Part shown: positions 9,200 through 16,410 of the stretch, one piece after another
How the letters are laid out: each line of letters begins with the position of its first letter
How positions within the stretch are numbered: the stretch's first letter is position 1
DNA from: an uncultured Prevotella sp.
Lineage (GTDB): Bacteria > Bacteroidota > Bacteroidia > Bacteroidales > Bacteroidaceae
Assembly (NCBI GenBank): GCA_905211345.1
Contig: CAJMAO010000012.1
Location: 1-26,544, forward strand
Direction: 5' to 3'
DNA length: 26,544 nt
Translations under genes and position numbers: made by a program
The notes under the pieces: generated by a model
The model's input: the letters and a program-made list of their open reading frames with translations, nothing else
What the model was told of the DNA's origin: nothing
Database searches by the model: none

Positions 9200-9204
9200 A
9201 AATC

Positions 9205-9294
9205 AAGAGTTAAGAATTAAGGGTTAAGAAAAATACTTTTGCCTGCTTCTAATTTTATGAGGCGTTTTTTCTTAACCCTTAATTCTTAACTCTT
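9205..9294. terminator. 29-bp perfect inverted repeat, likely bidirectional terminator
   Basis: Arms 9205-9233 and 9266-9294 are perfect reverse complements with a 32-nt loop. They are built from GAGTTAAGAATTAAGGG-like sequence ending in an A5/T5 pair beside the loop. The element begins 6 nt after the DUF3078 stop and ends 3 nt before the DUF1573 stop, filling the convergent junction. It may terminate transcripts from both sides, although no T-tract follows the stem. Confidence 0.75.
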
Positions 9295-9297
9295 AAC

Positions 9298-9687
9298 TCA
9301 TTTCGCTTCTTCCATAGTGCCTTCTATATAAAGGCGCGTCATTTCGGGTTTTCCGTTCGTCCTTATTGTTATTGTTTTCTTAAAATGGCCGGGAAACCGT
9401 CCCTTGCCGTTATAAGTCACGCTGACTGTGCCTTTCTGCCCCGGAGCCACGGGTTTCTTCGTATATTTTGGCACCGTACACCCGCAACTGGCTACGGCTT
9501 GGTTTATAATAAGAGGCGCATCGCCGACATTGGTGAACGTAAACGTACACTTCTGCACGGGAGTGCTCTCGGAAAACTTGCCCAAATCGTATGTCAGCTT
9601 ATCAAACTTGATTTCCGCCTGCTTCTGCGCCGACGCGTATCCCAATGAAAGCATCAGCATAAAAGACAATAATAGGATTTTTTTCAT
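9298..9687 (-). CDS. DUF1573 protein, exported, 129 aa
   Basis: Small secreted protein with an Ig-like/ASH-type beta-sandwich domain (DUF1573), common and often multi-copy in Bacteroidetes; function unknown. Signal peptide MKKILLLSFMLMLSLGYASAQ. The domain starts at IKFDKLTYDLGKFSE and shows the family hallmark FTNVGDAPLIINQAVASCGC followed by T-V-P, with a conserved Cys-Gly-Cys. It ends ITIRTNGKPEMTRLYIEGT. Full-length single domain. A -7 box lies about 30 bp upstream (TAATTTTG at 9723-9716 on the minus strand). The Cys-Gly-Cys pair may form a disulfide or bind a ligand, which is an inference. Confidence 0.88.
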   Translation of the reverse strand: MKKILLLSFMLMLSLGYASAQKQAEIKFDKLTYDLGKFSESTPVQKCTFTFTNVGDAPLIINQAVASCGCTVPKYTKKPVAPGQKGTVSVTYNGKGRFPGHFKKTITIRTNGKPEMTRLYIEGTMEEAK

Positions 9688-9715
9688 AATTACATTATTA
9701 GTTAAAATTTTGTGA

Positions 9716-9723
9716 CAAAATTA
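9716..9723 (-). promoter_or_regulatory. -7 box for the DUF1573 gene
   Basis: TAATTTTG on the minus strand, 28 nt before the ATG. No convincing -33 TTTG at 19-21 bp. Confidence 0.5.
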
Positions 9724-10021
9724 CTCCTTTTTCAATACATCTTACACATTTGCATCTTATTTTGCATTTATTTTACTATTTTTATCATTGCTGTAAACTT
9801 TCCATGAGAAACGCCACGACATACGCCATAACCACCGAACACAACCTGCATAAACAGGCAAAAACCGTTATAAAAGCTACACTTAGGCAATATGCGCATT
9901 AAGAACTATTAACTTTCGGCGACAAAAGCGGCACAGGCATTTAACACTCCGTGAAGACATAAAATAGAAATATTTTGTAAAATAAAGTGATATTACAAAG
10001 CGAAAAGCCACTTAACGCAAA

Positions 10022-10115
10022 ACAAAAAACGGCCTTTTACATTCTCAAAGACGGTCTTTGACATTACAATACACGGCTTATTGTATCCCTAAAAGCCGTT
10101 CTTTTAAACGAAAGA
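10022..10115. repeat. 22-bp-period palindromic repeat array (4-5 units)
   Basis: Cores CGG at 10030, 10052 and 10074, then the inverted CCG at 10096, are spaced exactly 22 bp apart. Units resemble AAAACGGCCTTTT; the second is a near-perfect 15-bp palindrome, CAAAGACGGTCTTTG. The array lies between two divergent genes. Confidence 0.75.
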
Positions 10116-10243
10116 CCACGCTATTTCACCACCTTATACACCGTTCTTGACGGCTAAACAAGCCTGACAAGACAAGATGTTCACCATAAAGCACTGGCTG
10201 ACAAGAATTTACATAAGACATCGGAAACAGGTGTTTTTTCAGG

Positions 10244-10257
10244 CAAAGGCCGCCTTG
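10244..10257. repeat. Isolated repeat unit CAAAGGCCGCCTTG
   Basis: This imperfect palindrome has the same core as the 22-bp arrays. It is followed by TTTGCGACG (10259-10267), which also occurs at window positions 1-9 just before the edge unit, a further hint that these belong to one family. Confidence 0.5.
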
Positions 10258-10459
10258 TTTTGCGACGATTGCCACTTTTAGAACTTTTAAGTTAACTGGA
10301 ACACTTCTAATTTTACTTTATTTAACTATTATACTCGCTTAAAAACGGAAAAACAAAAACAGGCCAAACAGTCAACGACAAAAACACACCAACAACAGTA
10401 AAAGCCCGATAGAGTTGTTAAATTATGCTTTTTATTATGCCTGTAAGGCTTTAATTTAG

Positions 10460-10468
10460 TAACTTTGC
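10460..10468 (+). promoter_or_regulatory. -7 box for the DUF4468 gene
   Basis: TAACTTTGC, 16 nt before the ATG at 10485. The -33 box is not obvious. Confidence 0.6.
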
Positions 10469-10484
10469 ACAAAATATTATCACG

Positions 10485-11135
10485 ATGAAACTATTTTTTA
10501 TCCTCTTGGCATATTTCATTCCAACCATAGCCATGGCGCAATCGGTATGGGAAAAGCCAACGACAGACTATGACAATAAAGACGACAAAACCGTTGAGCG
10601 CAAGGTTGAAAAACCTAGCAAGGACGCCAAATACCTTGCAGGAGCCGTGCCTGAGGTGGACGGCAAGGTTGAATGGCAACTTGATGTAGACGTGCCCGGC
10701 AAAACCGCCGACCAGATTTACAGCATCATGCTTAATTGCCTCACCGACCTTACGAAAACCGAAAACCAGCTGGAAGGCAGCAGCGTGGCGTTGGTCAACA
10801 AGCAAGAACACATCGTGGCGGCAAGCATAAAGGAATGGCTCGTGTTCACCGACAAGTTTTTAATGCTCGACAGGACGAAGTTCAACTATACCCTGATAGC
10901 TTATTGCAAAGACAACCACCTGACGGTGACAATGGGTCGCATATCCTACCGTTACGAAGACAACCGTAGCGACGACGGCGGCTACGTGTATAAAGCGGAA
11001 GAATGGATCAACGACGAAAACGCCCTCAACCGCAAGAAGACAAGGCTGCTGCCCGGTTCGGCAAAATTCCGCCGCAAGACAATAGACCGCAAGGACTATC
11101 TGTTCGATGTTATCAGGCAGACCGTTCTCAAATAA
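10485..11135 (+). CDS. DUF4468 (TBP-like fold) exported protein, 216 aa
   Basis: Exported protein of unknown function. The signal peptide MKLFFILLAYFIPTIAMAQ is followed by a charged linker (residues ~20-55) and a DUF4468-type domain from about residue 60: VEWQLDVDVPGKTADQIYSI, then KEWLVFTDKFLMLDRTKFNY and TMGRISYRYED. The domain is described for Bacteroidetes as having a TATA-binding-protein-like fold; the name rests on pattern recognition here. It has its own -7 box and is followed after 110 bp by the small membrane protein and porin genes, perhaps as one transcript. The last 50 residues are basic (NRKKTRLLPGSAKFRRKTIDRK). Confidence 0.72.
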   Translation: MKLFFILLAYFIPTIAMAQSVWEKPTTDYDNKDDKTVERKVEKPSKDAKYLAGAVPEVDGKVEWQLDVDVPGKTADQIYSIMLNCLTDLTKTENQLEGSSVALVNKQEHIVAASIKEWLVFTDKFLMLDRTKFNYTLIAYCKDNHLTVTMGRISYRYEDNRSDDGGYVYKAEEWINDENALNRKKTRLLPGSAKFRRKTIDRKDYLFDVIRQTVLK

Positions 11136-11245
11136 TTCAGCCATACACTACGGCGGAAAACGTCAATGATAGAAAAGAATTGAACCGAAGCAGCCTGCGC
11201 CACAAATTAACAGGCATGGGCCAGCTTACAAACAAATGACAAGAA

Positions 11246-11476
11246 ATGCTCGACAACCAAGACAGTATCCAGCCCGATTCAAGGCCAAGACACCGGCGTA
11301 ACGATCGTGAAGACCGCTATATCGTGTTGCGTAACATACTGAACATCATATTCATGGTGGGCGCATTGGCAGGCGTAATAGTTTATTTCAACGGCAGCCA
11401 AAACACCGGCACGATAATCATCCTCATATCAATGGTGTTCAAGATTGTCGAATGTGTTTTCCGTTTTTTGAAATGA
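11246..11476 (+). CDS. Small two-helix membrane protein, 76 aa
   Basis: Not recognised beyond being a short inner-membrane protein. The first ~28 residues are charged (SRPRHRRNDREDRY). Two hydrophobic helices follow (NIIFMVGALAGVIVYF and IIILISMVFKIVECVF), joined by a short polar turn (NGSQNTGT), and a Lys ends the protein. The stop codon overlaps the start of the porin gene as ATGA, so the two are probably translationally coupled and this product may work with porin expression or export. The start ATG 11246 follows an A/G-rich stretch (ACAAGAA). Confidence 0.7.
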   Translation: MLDNQDSIQPDSRPRHRRNDREDRYIVLRNILNIIFMVGALAGVIVYFNGSQNTGTIIILISMVFKIVECVFRFLK

Positions 11477-13815
11477 GAATCAAGATTTTCGCCATTCTCT
11501 GCTTGCCAATGATACTTTTATGCGCCACGGCAAGCGCGCAAGACTATAACCAGCTGACCGACACCGGCGACTACTCGACCACAAACAGTAGGAGGTCGAG
11601 CCGTGACTCGCTGTCGTCAAAGAACAAGGAAATACCGAAAGGGCTAAAAGTGTGGACCGTAGACGAACGCTTCGGCGAGCGGACTGCCGCCGAACCCGAC
11701 ACGCTGCCACACATGTACATGAACTCTATATTCAACGACGGCCTGCGCGGCGAATACAATATGCTCGGCAACCTAGGCTCGCCACGCATCAACCGTATCT
11801 TCATCGACAGAAACGCCAATGAACAGTTTATGTTCACACAGTATTACGATTACTTCATAACGCCTGTCGACAAATTCCATTTCACCAACACGCTCTCGCC
11901 GATTACCAACATCTCTTATAACGAATGTGGCAACAGGACAAACGGTGAAAACCATTTTAAAGCCCTGTTCGGAGTTAACGCAGGCAAAGAACTAGGCGTA
12001 GGTTTCAAGTTTGACTATATATACGGGCGCGGTTATTTCCTGAACCAAAGCACGGCACATTTCAATTATTCAATGTACGCGTCATATCTTGGCGAACGTT
12101 ACCAAGCCCACCTGCTGCTGTCGACCAACCATGAGAAAGTGGCTGAAAACGGAGGCATAACGGACGACCAGTACATCACTCATCCTGAGATGTTCGAAGA
12201 CAACTTCCGCAATGACGAAATACCAACAGTGCTGCAGCAGAACTGGAACCGTAACGACAACCAGCACATATTCTTCTCACACAGATACAGTTTCGGCTTC
12301 AGGCGCAAGGTAAAGATGACCGAAGACGAGATAAAAGCAAAGAAATTCGCCATTGAGTCACAACGGGAAAACGCTGCAAAAAAGGCAAAAGAAGAAGCCC
12401 GGAAGAAAGCCGAAGAAGAAGGACGGAACTTCGACGAAGACGAATTTGACGAACAAAAAACATACTCAGGCCGTCCTGATGACGCAATAATAGCCGGTAA
12501 TGAACCCACTGACTCTATAACTGTCAAAAGCGACAGGATAACCGTAGATAAGGCTACCGCCGACAGCCTGCTAGCCGCAAGTACGCAACAGGCAGCTGCG
12601 GAAACCGTCGACACAACGTGGATGAAAGACGAATACGTACCCGTGACAAGTTTCATACACACGCTGAAGTTCGACAACTATAAACGCATCTACCAAGCGT
12701 ATGACACTCCGGAAGGCTATTACGCATCAACATACCCTGTGAACGAGCGTTTCCCCGGCGACTCAATATACGACCGCACCACGCATTATTCGCTTAAAAA
12801 CACATTCGCCGTCGCCCTGCTCGAAGGTTTCAACAAATGGGCAAAAGCCGGACTGAGGGCTTTCGTAACGTCCGACCTGCGTCATTTCACCCTTCCCGAC
12901 TCCATCGGTTGGAACAGCCGTAACACTTATAACGAGCACAATCTCAGCGTAGGAGGCCAGCTCATAAAGACGCAAGGCTCCACATTACATTATAATGTGA
13001 CGGCAGAGACATGGCTGTTGGGCGAAGACGCAGGCCAACTTAAAGTGGACGGACGAGCCGACTTGAATTTCAGGTTGTTCAAAGACACCGTGACACTGGC
13101 CGCGCACGCTTACTTCCACCGTGTCAATCCAACCTTTTATTACAGGCATTATCACTCAAAACACCTTTGGTGGGACAACGACGGGCTTGATCAAGAAATA
13201 CGCACGCACATCGAAGGACTGTTCTCGCTGAAGCGAACACGCACGAAACTGCGCGTAGCTTACGACAACTTGCAAAACTATACGTACTTCGCACAAAAAT
13301 ACAACATAACCGAAGAATTCGGAAGAACAGGCAACACTGTAAGCGTAAGGCAAAGTTCAAGCAACCTCAGCCTGCTGACTTTACAACTGTCGCAAGACTT
13401 CAAACTGGGTCCGTTGAACTGGGAAAACCAAATAACTTACCAAAAGTCGAGCGATGAAAACATACTGCCAGTACCACAAATCAACATCTACACAAACCTG
13501 TATCTTCACTTCAAGATAGCCAAGGTGCTGACCGTTGATTTAGGCGGCGATATGCGTTACTTCACGAAATACAAAGCTCTCGATTACAGTCCGGCATTAG
13601 GACAGTTCACCGTTCAGGACAACGGGGCGGCCAATGTGGAAACAGGCAACTACCCGATTGTCAACGTTTACGCGAACATGCACCTGAAGCATACACGATT
13701 TTTCGTGATGATGAGCCATGTTAATGCCAGCAGCGGCGACAGTTTCCTTGTTCCCCACTACCCTATTAACGGGCGGATTTTCCGTTTCGGAGTTTCATGG
13801 AACTTCTTCAACTGA
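11473..13815 (+). CDS. Putative porin (Porin_10-like), 780 aa
   Basis: Outer-membrane barrel of the Bacteroidetes putative-porin family. I prefer the ATG at 11473 to the in-frame ATG at 11452. It gives a clean signal peptide (MRIKIFAILCLPMILLCATASAQ) and an ATGA overlap with the previous stop. The early region contains the family-like block KVWTVDERFGERTAAEPDTL followed by LGNLGSPRINRIFIDR. Amphipathic strands run to the C-terminal FGVSWNFFN, ending in an aromatic-rich strand as expected for Bam recognition. Residues ~280-386 form a highly charged, Lys/Glu/Ala-rich insertion that looks helical and interrupts the strands. No terminator is obvious before the next promoter. Confidence 0.83.
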   Translation: MRIKIFAILCLPMILLCATASAQDYNQLTDTGDYSTTNSRRSSRDSLSSKNKEIPKGLKVWTVDERFGERTAAEPDTLPHMYMNSIFNDGLRGEYNMLGNLGSPRINRIFIDRNANEQFMFTQYYDYFITPVDKFHFTNTLSPITNISYNECGNRTNGENHFKALFGVNAGKELGVGFKFDYIYGRGYFLNQSTAHFNYSMYASYLGERYQAHLLLSTNHEKVAENGGITDDQYITHPEMFEDNFRNDEIPTVLQQNWNRNDNQHIFFSHRYSFGFRRKVKMTEDEIKAKKFAIESQRENAAKKAKEEARKKAEEEGRNFDEDEFDEQKTYSGRPDDAIIAGNEPTDSITVKSDRITVDKATADSLLAASTQQAAAETVDTTWMKDEYVPVTSFIHTLKFDNYKRIYQAYDTPEGYYASTYPVNERFPGDSIYDRTTHYSLKNTFAVALLEGFNKWAKAGLRAFVTSDLRHFTLPDSIGWNSRNTYNEHNLSVGGQLIKTQGSTLHYNVTAETWLLGEDAGQLKVDGRADLNFRLFKDTVTLAAHAYFHRVNPTFYYRHYHSKHLWWDNDGLDQEIRTHIEGLFSLKRTRTKLRVAYDNLQNYTYFAQKYNITEEFGRTGNTVSVRQSSSNLSLLTLQLSQDFKLGPLNWENQITYQKSSDENILPVPQINIYTNLYLHFKIAKVLTVDLGGDMRYFTKYKALDYSPALGQFTVQDNGAANVETGNYPIVNVYANMHLKHTRFFVMMSHVNASSGDSFLVPHYPINGRIFRFGVSWNFFN

Positions 13816-13890
13816 CGCCAGCTATGCAACAGGCAGCCATCTACGGAAATGTAAGAACATTTAATTAAAATAACGATATAAATTCGATTT

Positions 13891-13908
13891 TGATAGAATA
13901 TTCTATCA
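13891..13908. promoter_or_regulatory. 18-bp perfect palindrome, candidate operator
   Basis: TGATAGAATATTCTATCA is a perfect palindrome ending 8 bp before the -7 box (TAATTTTGC, 13917-13925). A TTTG (13889-13892) overlaps its left edge, but the spacing of 24 bp is longer than ideal. A dimeric regulator bound here would sit inside the promoter. Confidence 0.65.
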
Positions 13909-13916
13909 GATATTCG

Positions 13917-13925
13917 TAATTTTGC
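13917..13925 (+). promoter_or_regulatory. -7 box for the aminotransferase operon
   Basis: TAATTTTGC, 30 nt before the ATG at 13956; a purine-rich AAAGGAATAA lies between them as a possible ribosome binding site. Confidence 0.65.
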
Positions 13926-13955
13926 AACTGTTTTAAACAGAAAGGAATAAAACTT

Positions 13956-15161
13956 ATGCCTCAAATATCAGTCCGCGGCTTGGAAATGCCCGAGTCTCCG
14001 ATAAGAAAACTGGCTCCACTGGCTGCGGCAGCAAAACAACGCGGAATAAAGGTTTACCATCTAAACATTGGCCAACCCGACCTTCCTACACCTCAAGTGG
14101 CCCTCGACGCAATACGCGGCATAGACCGAACAATACTTGAATACTCACCTTCACAAGGTTATCTGAGTTACAGACAAAAACTAGTTTCATATTACAAGAA
14201 GTACGACATCAACGTAACCGCCGACGACATTATCATCACTTGTGGCGGCAGTGAAGCCGTATTGTTCGCCTTCATGTCGTGTCTGAATCCCGGCGACGAG
14301 ATTATCGTGCCCGAACCGGCCTACGCCAACTACATGGCTTTCGCCATATCGGCCGGCGCCAAGATCCGAACCATAGCCACAACGATAGAAGAAGGGTTCT
14401 CGCTCCCTAAAGTTGAGAAGTTTGAAGAACTGATAAACGACCGTACAAGGGCCATACTTATCTGTAATCCGAACAACCCGACAGGCTATTTGTACACACG
14501 CCGTGAAATGCACCAGATACGCGATCTCGTAAAGAAATACGACCTTTACCTATTCTCTGACGAAGTTTACAGGGAATATATCTATACCGGTTCGCCCTAT
14601 ATCAGTGCCTGCCATTTGGAAGGAATAGAGCAAAACGTGGTACTGATCGATTCCGTAAGCAAGCGTTACAGCGAGTGCGGCATACGCATCGGGGCGTTGA
14701 TAACAAAGAACGCCGAGGTGAGGCGCGCCGTGATGAAATTCTGCCAAGCACGCCTGTCACCGCCGCTTATCGGGCAAATTGCGGCCGAAGCGTCGTTGGA
14801 CGCTCCCGAAGAATATTACCGCACGGTGTACGATGAGTATGTTGAACGCCGTAAATGTCTCATCGACGGCCTTAACCGCATACCCGGAGTGTATTCGCCT
14901 ATACCGATGGGCGCATTCTATACCGTAGCGAAACTGCCCGTTGACGACAGCGAAAAGTTCTGCCGCTGGTGCTTGGAGGATTTTAATTATGAAGGTGAAA
15001 CTGTTATGATGGCCCCCGCTTCGGGATTCTATACAACTCCGGGAGCCGGCCGTAACCAAGTGCGCATCGCATACGTATTGAAAAAAGAAGACCTTGTAAG
15101 GGCGCTGTTAGTGCTCCGCAAGGCCCTTGAATCATATCCGGGGAGGGTTGACGAAGAATGA
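13956..15161 (+). CDS. PLP-dependent class I/II aminotransferase, 401 aa
   Basis: Fold-type I aminotransferase, aspartate-aminotransferase-like; transfers amino groups between amino and keto acids in the cytoplasm. Visible family features are YHLNIGQPDLPTP near residue 35, the substrate/PLP loop ICNPNNPTGYLY, the Asp-x-x-Tyr motif SDEVYREYIY, and the PLP lysine Lys236 in SVSKRYSECGIRIG. The C-terminal domain includes MAPASGFYTTPGAGRNQVRI with the carboxylate-binding Arg. Length is normal. The exact substrate is not determinable. The stop overlaps the next gene's start (ATGA), so it is coupled to the permease. A palindrome in its promoter suggests regulated expression. Confidence 0.92.
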   Translation: MPQISVRGLEMPESPIRKLAPLAAAAKQRGIKVYHLNIGQPDLPTPQVALDAIRGIDRTILEYSPSQGYLSYRQKLVSYYKKYDINVTADDIIITCGGSEAVLFAFMSCLNPGDEIIVPEPAYANYMAFAISAGAKIRTIATTIEEGFSLPKVEKFEELINDRTRAILICNPNNPTGYLYTRREMHQIRDLVKKYDLYLFSDEVYREYIYTGSPYISACHLEGIEQNVVLIDSVSKRYSECGIRIGALITKNAEVRRAVMKFCQARLSPPLIGQIAAEASLDAPEEYYRTVYDEYVERRKCLIDGLNRIPGVYSPIPMGAFYTVAKLPVDDSEKFCRWCLEDFNYEGETVMMAPASGFYTTPGAGRNQVRIAYVLKKEDLVRALLVLRKALESYPGRVDEE

Positions 15162-16405
15162 ACCTGCCATTATTCATAGCCAAACACATATATTCAGCCA
15201 ACGACTCCAAGCAAAAAGTGAGCCGTCCGGCAATACGCATAGCCACCGCCGGTGTTGCCATCGGCTTGGCGGTGATGATTGTGTCGGTAAGCATCGTGTT
15301 TGGTTTCAAGCACACCATACGCGACAAAGTGGTAGGCTTCGGCAGTCATATAACCGTTGCCAATTTCATGACACTGCACGGACGAGACGCCCGTCCTGTG
15401 TGCATTAACGACAGCATGATGAAAGTGCTGCGCTCTATCAACGGCGTAAAGCATGTACAACGCTACGCGATGAAACAAGGCATACTGAAAACCGACAACG
15501 ATTTTCTCGGCGTAGCGTTCAAAGGAGTGGCGGCCGAATACGACACTACATTCATTCACAACAACCTGATCAGCGGCAACATACCCACATTCAGCGATTC
15601 AGTAAGCCACAACAAGATACTAATATCGAAAATTATGGCCGACCGGCTGAAACTGAACGCAGGCGACAAGGTTTTCGCCTACTTCATTGACGGCGGCGAC
15701 GTGCGTGTAAGACGTTTCACTATATCGGGCGTTTACCAGACTAACTTGTCGCAATTTGACAAAACAATTTGCTTCACCGACCTTTATACTACCTTACGGC
15801 TGAACGGCTGGGAATCCGACCAAGCCGTAGGGGCGGAACTTACTGTAGCCGATTTCGACGAAATCGACATGGTGGAAGAAAACATTATAAATAAAGTAAA
15901 CCGTACAACCGACCGCTACGGCGAGGCTTACTCGTCAGCAAAAATACAGGACACAAACCCTCAAATATTCACTTGGCTCGACCTTTTAGACCTAAACGTA
16001 TGGATAATACTCGCGCTAATGCTCTGCGTTGCCGGGTTTACCATGATTTCAGGACTGCTTATCATCATTCTTGAACGCACCAGCATGATAGGCATACTCA
16101 AAGCCCTTGGCGCACGTAACAAGACCATACGCAAAACATTCCTTTGGTTCGCCGTGTTCATCATAGGCCGCGGACTGGCCATAGGCAACATAATCGGCAT
16201 CGGCCTGATAGCCCTGCAACGGTTCACTGGGCTTGTAAAGCTGGATGCCTCGACGTATTACGTTGACACGGTGCCGGTGGAATTCAACCTGCCTATCATC
16301 ATTTTAATCAACGTTGCGACATTGCTTATCAGCATATTCGTGCTTATTGCGCCAAGCTACCTCGTATCGCGGATACATCCGGCAAAGTCGATGAGATACG
16401 AATAA
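15158..16405 (+). CDS. LolC/E-type FtsX-family ABC transporter permease, 415 aa
   Basis: Inner-membrane permease of the FtsX/MacB superfamily, most like the LolC/LolE subunits that release lipoproteins from the inner membrane. The N-terminal cytoplasmic segment (LFIAKHIYSANDSKQKVSRPAIRIA) precedes TM1 (residues ~29-50). A periplasmic MacB-PCD-like domain spans about 55-265. Three C-terminal helices start at WIILALMLCVAGFTMISGLL, ILINVATLLISIFVLIAPSYL being the last, and the protein ends HPAKSMRYE, the typical FtsX-family tail. The partner ATPase (LolD-like) is not in the window. It overlaps the aminotransferase stop by ATGA and converges on uvrB with only 5 bp between stops. Confidence 0.85.
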   Translation: MNLPLFIAKHIYSANDSKQKVSRPAIRIATAGVAIGLAVMIVSVSIVFGFKHTIRDKVVGFGSHITVANFMTLHGRDARPVCINDSMMKVLRSINGVKHVQRYAMKQGILKTDNDFLGVAFKGVAAEYDTTFIHNNLISGNIPTFSDSVSHNKILISKIMADRLKLNAGDKVFAYFIDGGDVRVRRFTISGVYQTNLSQFDKTICFTDLYTTLRLNGWESDQAVGAELTVADFDEIDMVEENIINKVNRTTDRYGEAYSSAKIQDTNPQIFTWLDLLDLNVWIILALMLCVAGFTMISGLLIIILERTSMIGILKALGARNKTIRKTFLWFAVFIIGRGLAIGNIIGIGLIALQRFTGLVKLDASTYYVDTVPVEFNLPIIILINVATLLISIFVLIAPSYLVSRIHPAKSMRYE

Positions 16406-16410
16406 GCCCG

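Larger units (their letters stand above)
9724..10459. other. Long AT-rich intergenic region, no gene seen
   Basis: This gap, between the divergent DUF1573 and DUF4468 genes, holds no plausible coding ORF and no tRNA or recognised ncRNA. It does contain the 22-bp-period repeat array (10022-10115) and a lone palindromic unit (10244-10257). The rest is A-rich and C-poor in T-runs, without a clear terminator or riboswitch fold that I can recognise. Confidence 0.6.

Noticed and set aside
10022..10115. Possible CRISPR array
   Set aside because: The repeats are degenerate and contiguous with no distinct spacers, and no cas genes are present.
11452..11472. Upstream ATG for the porin
   Set aside because: It would put MCFPFFE before the signal peptide; the ATG at 11473 gives a standard signal and ATGA coupling.
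16406..16410. Terminator between the permease and uvrB
   Set aside because: Only 5 bp separate the two stops and no hairpin with a T-tract is visible.
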